Source of the DNA: Planctomycetia bacterium | GTDB taxonomy: Bacteria > Planctomycetota > PLA2 > JAEUHO01 | Reading direction: 5' to 3' | DNA: 5,419 nucleotides | Assembly (NCBI GenBank): GCA_030618975.1 | Contig: JAUXCH010000390.1 | Span: 1-5,419, forward strand | Shown here: positions 1-5,419 of the stretch, in pieces | Layout: each line of letters begins with the position of its first letter | Position numbering within the stretch: position 1 is the first letter of the stretch | Made by a program: the position numbers and the translations under genes | The notes under the pieces: generated by a model | Seen by the model: the letters and a program-made list of their open reading frames with translations, nothing else | Databases searched by the model: none | Told to the model about the DNA's origin: nothing

Positions 1-1286
1 AGCAGATGCCGATGGCGCGGGCGATCCAGGGCCAGCAGGTGGTCGACGAGGACATGTTCGTGCGCAAGGCCGCCACCGAGAGCGGCGTCTGGCTGAGCGT
101 GAGCGCGAGCCCGATCCACGACGAGACCGAGGGCGTCACGGGGGGCGTCGTCGTCTACCGGGACATCACCGAGCGCAAGAAATCCGAGGCCGCCATCCTG
201 AGGCTCTCCGAGGCCGTCGAGCAGACCGCCGACGCGGTGATCATCACGGATCGGCGAGGGCGGATCGAGTACGTGAATGCCGCCTTCGAAGAGACGACGG
301 GATACACCCGCGACGAAGTTCTCGGGGACACACCGCGCCTCTTCGGTCCCGAGTCCTATACCGACGAGCAGTACCAGAACCTGTGGCGGACGATCATCCG
401 TGGAAACGTGTACCGGACCTCGTCCACCAACCGGCGCAAGGACGGTGGAGCGTACTACGTCGAGCAGACGATCACCCCGATGCGTGACGCCCACGGGCGC
501 GTCACGCACTTCGTCTCCGTTGCGCGCGACATGACCGAGAAGAAGCTCCGGCGCGAACAGGAGTTCGAGATGCGCCTGGCGGCCAAGGTGCAGCAGCGGC
601 TCTTCCCGCAGGCCTCACCTCGCGTGGAAGGTCTCGACGTCGCCGGTGCGATGTTCCCCGCGGCCGAAACCTCGGGCGACTACTTCGACTACATCGAGAT
701 GCCCGACGGAGCGCTCGTCCTGGCGATCGGCGACGTCAGCGGCCACGGCTTCGGTCCCGCGCTGCTCATGGCCGAGACGCGTGCCTACCTCCGCAGCCTG
801 CTGCAAGCGCACGCGAGCCAGGACACAGTGCTCGATCGTCTCAATCACAGCCTGCTCGTCGACCTGAGGAGCGAGCACTTCGTCACATTGCTGCTCGCCC
901 GGATCGACCGCGAGGCCGGCACCCTGGTCCACGCGAGCGCGGGGCACGTGTCGGGCCACATCCTGGACGCGAGCGGTGCCGTGAAGGCCGAGCTCGTCGG
1001 AACCGGACCGATCCTCGGCATCTTCGAAGATCGGTCCTACACGTGCGGCGCCCCGGTGTCCGTGGTCCCCGGCGACATCGTGGTCTTCCTGACGGACGGT
1101 GTGACCGAGGCCAAGGGGGAGAGCGACACGTACTTCGGATGCGGACGGGCGCTCGACGTCGTGCGTGAGCACCGGGACGAGCCCGCCCAGGAGATCGTGC
1201 AGCACCTCTACCGAGCGGTGCGGGAGTTCTCGTGCGTGGACGACCTGGCGGACGACACGACGGTCGTCATCTGCAAGGTCGTCTGA
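1..1286 (+). CDS. PAS-domain sensor with C-terminal RsbU/SpoIIE-type PP2C phosphatase (5' partial)
   Basis: The frame is open from the window edge and ends at TGA 1284-1286, so the true start lies upstream; the ATG at base 6 is probably internal. Residues are counted from that ATG. Residues 1-57 look like the end of a PAS domain, closing with the PAC-like YRDITERKK. A second PAS domain covers about 66-178 (AVIITDRRGRIEYVN, then ETTGYTRDEVLG, then ARDMTEKK). A short helical linker with AAKVQQRLFP (192-201) leads into a PP2C domain of about 205-426. Its likely metal-binding aspartates are in SGDYFDY (223-229), GDVSGHG (242-248), LTDGVTEA (362-369) and DDTTVVI (416-422). This family dephosphorylates anti-sigma-factor antagonists (STAS proteins) in partner-switching pathways, or acts in other Ser/Thr phospho-signalling. 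The inference is that a cytoplasmic ligand or redox signal sensed by PAS controls the phosphatase. The usual AGHxPxxL motif reads AGHVSGHIL (312-320). No STAS or anti-sigma partner is visible in the window. Domain assignment is secure; the target is unknown. Confidence 0.93.
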   Translation, partial: QMPMARAIQGQQVVDEDMFVRKAATESGVWLSVSASPIHDETEGVTGGVVVYRDITERKKSEAAILRLSEAVEQTADAVIITDRRGRIEYVNAAFEETTGYTRDEVLGDTPRLFGPESYTDEQYQNLWRTIIRGNVYRTSSTNRRKDGGAYYVEQTITPMRDAHGRVTHFVSVARDMTEKKLRREQEFEMRLAAKVQQRLFPQASPRVEGLDVAGAMFPAAETSGDYFDYIEMPDGALVLAIGDVSGHGFGPALLMAETRAYLRSLLQAHASQDTVLDRLNHSLLVDLRSEHFVTLLLARIDREAGTLVHASAGHVSGHILDASGAVKAELVGTGPILGIFEDRSYTCGAPVSVVPGDIVVFLTDGVTEAKGESDTYFGCGRALDVVREHRDEPAQEIVQHLYRAVREFSCVDDLADDTTVVICKVV

Positions 1287-1480
1287 GGCAGCGCAGAAGG
1301 CCGTCGGCCCGGGGGTTGTGCGCATCGGGGGCGCATCGGGGGCGCATCAGGGGCAGGTGAAGACCGATGGTGCTCGCGGCTGAGCAAGGCCCACCCCCCG
1401 CGACCCTGCCGCCCGCCCAGCTCGACCGCGCGGGGCCGGCGCGAAAGGCAGCGAAATCGTCCTGCCCCCGAGCTTCCGCG
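1287..1480. other. Convergent intergenic region
   Basis: This 194-bp stretch lies between the stop of the PAS-PP2C gene (plus strand) and the TAG of the small membrane protein gene (minus strand). It holds the three-copy 11-bp repeat at 1321-1353. It also holds a perfect 7-bp inverted repeat, CCCCGCG (1396-1402) and CGCGGGG (1429-1435), with a 26-nt loop. Neither strand has a T-tract, so I cannot call an intrinsic terminator with confidence. Convergent arrangement implies that transcription from both sides should end here. No credible gene was seen in it. Confidence 0.6.
1321..1353. repeat. Three-copy 11-bp tandem repeat
   Basis: Three head-to-tail 11-bp units: cgcatcggggg (1321-1331), cgcatcggggg (1332-1342) and cgcatcagggg (1343-1353). 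The third unit differs by one base. The array begins 35 bp after the stop codon of the PAS-PP2C gene. Each unit carries a run of four or five G on the plus strand. The array is short, non-coding and may simply be slippage-derived. Confidence 0.85.
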
Positions 1481-1849
1481 CTACAGGGGGAGGGCGAAGA
1501 TCACGGCGGCCCCGAGGAACGCCAGGAGGATCGACCGGACGTACACGCCCCGTGCCTGCGCCTGCAAGACGGCCTTCTCCCGCTCGTCCTCGATCGGCCG
1601 CTCCCCGTCGTCCAGGTCGCGCGTCCCGCGCGCGGCGAACGCCACTCAGGTTCCGGCCTGCGCCTGGAAGACCCCGAGGCCGCCCACGAAGAGGGGCAGC
1701 AGGAAGGCGAGACGCAGAACGCGTGGCAGGTCGTGCCGCTCGAACAGTACGAGCCCCGCCGCCACGACCAGCCCCATCGCGATCCCGACGAGGAGTCGCT
1801 GTCGACGACCCTTCCGCCCGAGGTTCACTACGTGTCCGGTCTCGCTCAT
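1481..1849 (-). CDS. Small three-segment membrane protein with in-frame TGA; candidate selenoprotein
   Basis: Read through one TGA (1646-1648), this is a 122-residue protein ending at TAG 1481-1483. The basic N-terminus (NLGRKGRRQR, 9-18) precedes a hydrophobic segment at 19-36. A second segment at about 45-61 ends in GVFQAQAGT, and the TGA is codon 68. A charged linker follows (RGTRDLDDGERPIEDEREK, 74-92), then a last hydrophobic segment at about 107-122 (ILLAFLGAAVIFALPL). The 54 codons after the TGA keep the frame, and 53 have G or C in third position, so they look like maintained coding sequence. From memory and unchecked, relatives carry Cys here in a KTCV-like motif, which would make TGA encode selenocysteine; the protein has no Cys of its own. 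A hairpin suited to SECIS follows. The start is taken as ATG 1847-1849; a GTG at 1865-1867 would add six residues, and neither has a clear ribosome-binding site. Function unknown. Alternatives are a nonsense mutation (67-residue stub), a TGC-to-TGA error, or two separate pieces. Confidence 0.72.
1618..1634 (-). promoter_or_regulatory. Candidate bacterial SECIS hairpin after the in-frame TGA
   Basis: On the mRNA strand, nucleotides 12-28 after the TGA form a perfect 6-bp stem, CGCGCG with CGCGCG, closing a 5-nt loop CGGGA (nucleotides 18-22). Bacterial SECIS elements, bound by SelB, are hairpins inside the coding region a short distance after UGA, with a small apical loop holding a G in its first two positions. 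In E. coli fdhF the GGUCU loop lies at about +19 to +23 by my count, very close to this. The lower stem is weak: a C-A mismatch, then one G-C pair. GC-rich coding DNA forms such hairpins easily by chance, so this supports the selenocysteine reading but does not prove it. Confidence 0.45.
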
Positions 1850-1942
1850 GGCCGCGATGGTAGGCACACGTCGAGGCCGCGGTCGCGCAGGACACCGGGA
1901 GGCCGGAACGTCGTCCCGCCAGGATCGCCGACTCGTTCGTCT

Positions 1943-1974
1943 CTCGGGACCCGGCCGATGCTCCCCGTCCCGAG
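1943..1974 (-). terminator. Inverted repeat just after the phosphoesterase stop; possible terminator-like hairpin
   Basis: A perfect 8-bp inverted repeat, ctcgggac (1943-1950) with gtcccgag (1967-1974), encloses a 16-nt loop. On the minus strand it begins two bases after the TGA (1977-1979) of the phosphoesterase gene. There is no U-tract after it, so it may be a weak or factor-dependent terminator, or an mRNA 3'-end-stabilising hairpin between two genes of one transcript. Confidence 0.4.
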
Positions 1975-1976
1975 CT

Positions 1977-2855
1977 TCAGGCGCGGCGGAGCGTGAAGAC
2001 GGTCACCTCCGGCCGGACGTTGAAGCGCATCTGGCGCAGGTAGCCGAGTCCCGCGTTGACGTAGAGGTGGCGACCGTCACCGAGGTCGAAGGCGCCCTGC
2101 GTGTATCGCTTGTTCCGGACGGGGAGCATCGGCGGCGGCAGGAACGGCGGCTTGCACTGCCCGCCGTGCGTGTGCCCGGAGAGGATCCAGCCCTTCCAGT
2201 CGCCCCACCCCGGCTCGTCCGCGGTGTCCGGGTTGTGGCTGAGCACGAGGGACGCCCGGCTCGCGTCCACGCGGGGGAGCACCTGTTCCGGCCAGAACCG
2301 CTCGGCCCACAGGTCGTCGAGGCCGATCACCTGCAGGCCGGCCACGTCCTTCAGGTCGTTGCGCAGGACTTCGATGCCGAGGTCCTCGAGACGACGCGCG
2401 ACGTCCCGGGCCGCCTCGGCGTCGCCCCACCCGCAGGCGTAGTCGTGGTTGCCGAGGATGGCCAGCGTGGCGAGCCGACCGTGGGGGAGGCCTTCCAGGA
2501 CGCGCGAGGCCTGCTCGGCGTCCCGTGCGTCCAGGTAGTGGACGACGTCGCCGGTGATCACCACGAAGTCGGGGTCGTAGGCCTCGATCGCCTTCACGGA
2601 CTTCGTGATGTACTCCTCGTCGACGCGGGAACCGATGTGCAGGTCGCTGATCTGCACCAGCGTGCGCCCGACGAGCCCTGTGGGCAGGTGCGCGATCGGC
2701 AGGTCCAGGCGCACCGAGTGCCACCAGAACGGCTCCACCAGGCAGGTGTAGCCCAGCGTCGCGGCTGCGCCGGCGAGCCCGACGGCCATCCCGCGCTTGA
2801 GGAGCGTGCGGCGGGTGGAGCGCGCTTTGTGTGTGGGTCCGGGATCCGTCTGCAT
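1977..2855 (-). CDS. Exported or membrane-anchored calcineurin-like metallophosphoesterase (YkuE-type)
   Basis: This 292-residue protein starts at ATG 2853-2855. A longer frame reaches 2993 but would overlap the divergent glycosidase start, and the chosen start puts an export signal at the N-terminus. TRRTLLKRG (14-22) resembles a twin-arginine motif and is followed by a hydrophobic stretch at 23-40, so the protein is probably exported as a Tat substrate or kept as an anchored periplasmic enzyme. The metallophosphoesterase motifs appear in order: SDLHIG (70-75, D71 and H73), TGDVVHY (101-107, D103), LGNHDY (134-139, N136 and H137), LSHNPD (205-210, H207) and SGHTHGGQ (226-233, H228 and H230). 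These residues bind the two-metal centre that hydrolyses phosphate esters. The C-terminal part (LPPPMLPVRNKRY, then VNAGLGYLR) matches the YkuE-like branch, whose members act on phosphodiester or nucleotide-lipid substrates; the substrate here is not determinable. It lies upstream of the small membrane protein gene on the same strand and is divergent from the glycosidase by 34 bp. Confidence 0.92.
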   Translation of the reverse strand: MQTDPGPTHKARSTRRTLLKRGMAVGLAGAAATLGYTCLVEPFWWHSVRLDLPIAHLPTGLVGRTLVQISDLHIGSRVDEEYITKSVKAIEAYDPDFVVITGDVVHYLDARDAEQASRVLEGLPHGRLATLAILGNHDYACGWGDAEAARDVARRLEDLGIEVLRNDLKDVAGLQVIGLDDLWAERFWPEQVLPRVDASRASLVLSHNPDTADEPGWGDWKGWILSGHTHGGQCKPPFLPPPMLPVRNKRYTQGAFDLGDGRHLYVNAGLGYLRQMRFNVRPEVTVFTLRRA

Positions 2856-2889
2856 GGCGGGATGATACGTCGCTCGGTACGCTTCGGGC
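2856..2889. promoter_or_regulatory. Compact divergent intergenic region
   Basis: Only 34 bp separate the ATG of the phosphoesterase (minus) from the ATG of the glycosidase (plus). On the minus strand TATCAT, a four-of-six match to a -10 box, sits about 6 bases from the ATG. That is too close for a normal leader unless the transcript is nearly leaderless. No clear Shine-Dalgarno sequence is visible for either gene. The promoters must overlap each other or lie inside the opposing coding regions. Confidence 0.4.
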
Positions 2890-5419
2890 ATGAAGCCGAG
2901 CCTGATCGGGTCCGTGTGCCTGCTCGCCGTTCTCCTGGGGGCCCCGGCTGCCCGGGCCGAGCGTGAACACCCACCGCGGGTCGACCCCGCCATCGACCGG
3001 GAAGGCGAGCCGTTCGGCTACTTCAGCCGCCCCACGGACCAGCTCGGCGTGATGGACGGCGAGCACGGCTTCCAGGTCACGGCGGAGGGCTGGCTCTACA
3101 CCCGTCGCGCCGAGATCGTCTTCCTGGCGGGACACGACCTCGCCCCCGTGCACCAACGCATCCGTACGCTTCGCGGCGGGCACACGCCCATTCTCGAGTA
3201 CGCCACCACCCGCACGGGCGTGCGCTACGCGTGGACGATGTTCGCCGCGACGCTCGACGGCGATCCGAGGAGTCCGCTGTTCGCCTTCGTGCGGATCGAC
3301 GCGTCGAATCCCGGCACGAGTGCGGCGTCCGCGCGGATCGGCGTCGCGGTGCGGCACCGCAACCCGCCGCGGAGCACGGCGAGGATGCGCGCCGACGCGG
3401 AGACGCCCTTCCGTTTTCGCTCCCGGTACGCGATCGAGGAGGGGGTCGTCACCCGGGACGAGCGCGCGCTCCTCTTCCTGCCCGCCGAGCCCGCACCGAC
3501 CCTCGGCGCGACCCTGGCCGCGCCGTACCTGGGCCCCTTCCAGGGCGCCGACCACGACGTCGTCGAGTGGACGCCCGTCTGCCCCGCGACCTGGTCGTTC
3601 CAGCTCGAGCCCGGAGCGCAGCGGTCGGTCGACCTGGTGGTCCCCCTCGAACCGGTGGCCGCGGAGGACCTGCCGCGCGTGCAAGAGGGCCTGGACGGCG
3701 CCTTCGACGCGCTGCTCGCGGCGACGGAGAAGCGGTGGCGGGCCCTGTTCGACCGGGCGCTCGACCTGCGGATCCCCGAGGCGAAGGCGCACGACGTCTT
3801 CTGGACCTCGGCCGCGAACATCGCGATCGCGCGCGACCAGGTCGAGGCGGACGTCTGGGTCCAACGGGTCAACGAGCTCCAGTACCACACCGGGTTCTGG
3901 CCGCGGGACGCCAGCTACTTCGCCGTGGCGTGGTGGGCCCTCGGCCTGCCCGCAGAGGGACGACGCGTCGTCGACCACTACTTCCGCATCCAGAACGAGG
4001 ACGGGACCTTCCAGCGCGATCCGGAGAACATCTCCCCCTTCGCCATCGCCCACTGGTTTGCCCTCACCCGGGACCTGGACTACGCCAGGCAGGCGTTTCC
4101 CTCTCTCTGGCGGAACTTCCTCTGGCTGCAGGAGAAGCGCGCGCAGGACCCGCTCCACCTGATGCCCCCTCGGGGCCGCTACGACAACGAGGGCATCGAC
4201 GGCCACTACACGGGCCACAACTTCTACAACCTCTGCGCGCTCCGCGAGGGCGCCGAGATGGCGCGCGCGCTGGACAAGGTCGAGGAGGCGGAAGCGATCG
4301 AGGCCGAGCACGCCGAATACCGGAAGGCCTTCCTCGACCGACTCGGACCGCTGGTCGAAGAGCACGGCCAGATCCCGCCGGGTCTGGACACGGGCATCGA
4401 GGGCGCCAACTGGGGCAACCTGGCGGGCTCCTATCCCACCGGCGTGCTGCCCCCCGATCACCCGTGGATCGAGAAGACCAGCGACAAGCTCCGCAGGGAG
4501 AAGTACGAGGAAGGGCTGTTGATCTACGACGCGTTCGGCTGGTGGTCGATGCACCACTATTCGACGATCAAGAACACGTACGCCGATCTGCTCCGCGGCC
4601 GCGACGACCTGGTCGTGAAGGACCTCTACGCCCTTCTCGCCCACACGTCGGCGTCGAACGCGGGCTTTGAGTTCTGCATCGTCCCCTGGAGCAACCGCGA
4701 CTTCGGGGGGAACTTCAGCCCGCACGGCTGGTTCGCGGCCAAGTACGTGAGCTTGGTGCGAATGATGCTCGTGCGCGAGGAGGGACCCGACCTCCACCTG
4801 CTCTCCGCCCTCCCGCCGGCGTGGATCCTGCCCGGTCGGACGCTGACTGCGAAGCGCGTGCCCACGCGATTCGGCAACGTCGACCTCGAGATCGCGGGCA
4901 CGGACGACGGATGCAGGATCGGTGTCGACGTCCCGCCCTGCCGAAACGTCTTCGTTCACATTCCGTGGTACGCGAAGCAGGCGAGGGCCACCACCGACGG
5001 CGAGGCCGCCGACGTCCGTTCCCGGACGGTGAGCCTCGCCCCGGGGCGGCACGACGTCGTGCTGCGCTTCGAGCAGGACCTCTCGGAGTGGATCGACTAC
5101 GACTCGGCGGTCGCGGAGCTGCAAGAGGGGTACCGGAAGCGCCCCGCCGCCTGGCGCGCGGAGCATCCGGCCGCGAAGGCGTTCGAGCCCTTCCCGGAGC
5201 AGCGCTTTCCCACGTGCGCCGAGTGGGTCTCGCGGGCCGACGAGTTCCGCGCCCTGGAAGGCATCGGGGTGGGGCGTCCCGTCCGGTCGTCCTCCACGGC
5301 GACGGTGCCGTCACCCGAGGAGGACGGCGCGCCGCTCGACACCTGGCCCGCGGACAACGCCGTCGACGGCCTGGGCGGCGACACCCGTGGGTGGGTGCCC
5401 CATCCCACGGACGAGAAGC
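2890..5419 (+). CDS. Secreted six-hairpin-type glycosidase with a C-terminal discoidin-like start (3' partial)
   Basis: The frame from ATG 2890-2892 stays open to the window edge: 843 complete codons, no stop. An in-frame TGA at 2863-2865 makes this ATG the earliest possible start. Residues 1-23 form a signal peptide (hydrophobic core VCLLAVLLGA, cleavage likely after ARA), so the protein is exported. Residues of about 30-240 look like an N-terminal beta-rich domain. Residues of about 295-660 resemble an (alpha/alpha)6 six-hairpin catalytic domain of the glucoamylase/glycogen-debranching kind: FWPRDASYFAVAWWALG (336-352), YDNEGIDGHYTGHN (431-444), GIEGANWGNLAG (502-513) and PWSNRDFGGNFSPHGWF (599-615). 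D340, E434 and E504 are candidate acidic active-site residues; I cannot assign roles. A beta region follows, then TWPADNAVDGLGGDTRGW (818-835), which looks like the start of an F5/8 type C carbohydrate-binding domain cut by the window end. The likely role is hydrolysis of an oligo- or polysaccharide outside the cytoplasm. The exact GH family and substrate are unknown. Confidence 0.85.
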   Translation, partial: MKPSLIGSVCLLAVLLGAPAARAEREHPPRVDPAIDREGEPFGYFSRPTDQLGVMDGEHGFQVTAEGWLYTRRAEIVFLAGHDLAPVHQRIRTLRGGHTPILEYATTRTGVRYAWTMFAATLDGDPRSPLFAFVRIDASNPGTSAASARIGVAVRHRNPPRSTARMRADAETPFRFRSRYAIEEGVVTRDERALLFLPAEPAPTLGATLAAPYLGPFQGADHDVVEWTPVCPATWSFQLEPGAQRSVDLVVPLEPVAAEDLPRVQEGLDGAFDALLAATEKRWRALFDRALDLRIPEAKAHDVFWTSAANIAIARDQVEADVWVQRVNELQYHTGFWPRDASYFAVAWWALGLPAEGRRVVDHYFRIQNEDGTFQRDPENISPFAIAHWFALTRDLDYARQAFPSLWRNFLWLQEKRAQDPLHLMPPRGRYDNEGIDGHYTGHNFYNLCALREGAEMARALDKVEEAEAIEAEHAEYRKAFLDRLGPLVEEHGQIPPGLDTGIEGANWGNLAGSYPTGVLPPDHPWIEKTSDKLRREKYEEGLLIYDAFGWWSMHHYSTIKNTYADLLRGRDDLVVKDLYALLAHTSASNAGFEFCIVPWSNRDFGGNFSPHGWFAAKYVSLVRMMLVREEGPDLHLLSALPPAWILPGRTLTAKRVPTRFGNVDLEIAGTDDGCRIGVDVPPCRNVFVHIPWYAKQARATTDGEAADVRSRTVSLAPGRHDVVLRFEQDLSEWIDYDSAVAELQEGYRKRPAAWRAEHPAAKAFEPFPEQRFPTCAEWVSRADEFRALEGIGVGRPVRSSSTATVPSPEEDGAPLDTWPADNAVDGLGGDTRGWVPHPTDEK

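Noticed and set aside
1298..1308. Short GGCC-GTC-GGCC hairpin after the PAS-PP2C stop as a terminator
   Set aside because: The stem is only 4 bp with a 3-nt loop and no T-tract follows, so it is not distinguishable from chance in this base composition.
615..1325. 236-codon minus-strand open frame opposite the PP2C domain
   Set aside because: It is a shadow of the strongly supported phosphatase domain on the plus strand.
1646..1648. TGA decoded as Trp or Gly through a variant genetic code
   Set aside because: TGA ends both the PAS-PP2C and phosphoesterase genes at their natural C-termini, and the large genes contain no other internal TGA.
1481..1849. Frameshift as the reason for the early stop
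   Set aside because: The coding character continues in the same frame on both sides of the TGA, so no insertion or deletion is needed; only one codon is affected.
1347..1895. 182-codon minus-strand open frame and 209-codon plus-strand frame (1367-1996) over the small membrane protein
   Set aside because: Both are Arg/Pro/Gly-rich without membrane segments or domain character. The frame read through the TGA has the right third-position GC pattern and sensible hydrophobic segments.
1848..2966. 372-codon plus-strand open frame opposite the phosphoesterase
   Set aside because: It is antisense to all five metallophosphoesterase motifs, and its product has no recognisable motif.
3231..4670. 479-codon plus-strand open frame inside the glycosidase
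   Set aside because: It is an alternative frame of the glycosidase with a low-complexity Arg/Pro/Gly product.
2077..5166. 1029-codon minus-strand open frame opposite the glycosidase and overlapping the phosphoesterase
   Set aside because: It is rich in Arg, Gly and Pro without domain motifs, runs antisense to a gene with clear signal peptide and motifs, and overlaps the phosphoesterase out of frame. Long antisense frames are expected in GC-rich DNA.

Overview
This is a GC-rich bacterial window (codon third positions are almost all G or C). It carries four protein-coding genes and no RNA genes, CRISPR arrays or insertion sequences that I can see. The mix of a PAS-PP2C signalling phosphatase, an exported calcineurin-like phosphoesterase, a secreted six-hairpin-type glycosidase and a small membrane protein suits a high-GC environmental Gram-negative such as a myxobacterial/deltaproteobacterial or planctomycete-like lineage. 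The sequence alone does not fix the taxon.

Layout: (1) Bases 1-1286, plus strand: the 3' part of a sensor gene with one partial PAS domain, one complete PAS domain and a C-terminal RsbU/SpoIIE-type PP2C phosphatase. (2) Bases 1287-1480: convergent intergenic region with a three-copy 11-bp tandem repeat. (3) Bases 1481-1849, minus strand: a 122-codon small membrane protein interrupted by one in-frame TGA. (4) Bases 1850-1976: spacer with an 8-bp inverted repeat just after the stop of the next gene upstream on that strand. (5) Bases 1977-2855, minus strand: a twin-arginine/membrane-anchored metallophosphoesterase of the YkuE type. (6) Bases 2856-2889: a 34-bp divergent intergenic region. (7) Base 2890 to the window end, plus strand: a large secreted glycosidase-like protein, open at the 3' edge, with what looks like the start of a discoidin (F5/8 type C) domain.

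The main point of interest is the small gene at 1481-1849. A standard reading stops at the TGA at 1646-1648 and gives a 67-residue protein (73 from an upstream GTG). The same frame continues for 54 more codons with 53 of 54 third positions G or C, an acidic/basic linker and a final hydrophobic segment, then TAG. From memory, relatives have a Cys at this position (a KTCV-like motif after the second membrane segment). A GC-paired hairpin with a CGGGA loop lies 12-28 nt after the TGA, where bacterial SECIS elements sit. This makes the gene a candidate selenoprotein. A Cys-to-stop mutation or a sequencing error is the main alternative.

The phosphoesterase and the small membrane protein share a strand and could be cotranscribed, although a hairpin separates them. 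The glycosidase is divergent from the phosphoesterase. I see no clear functional link among all four genes.
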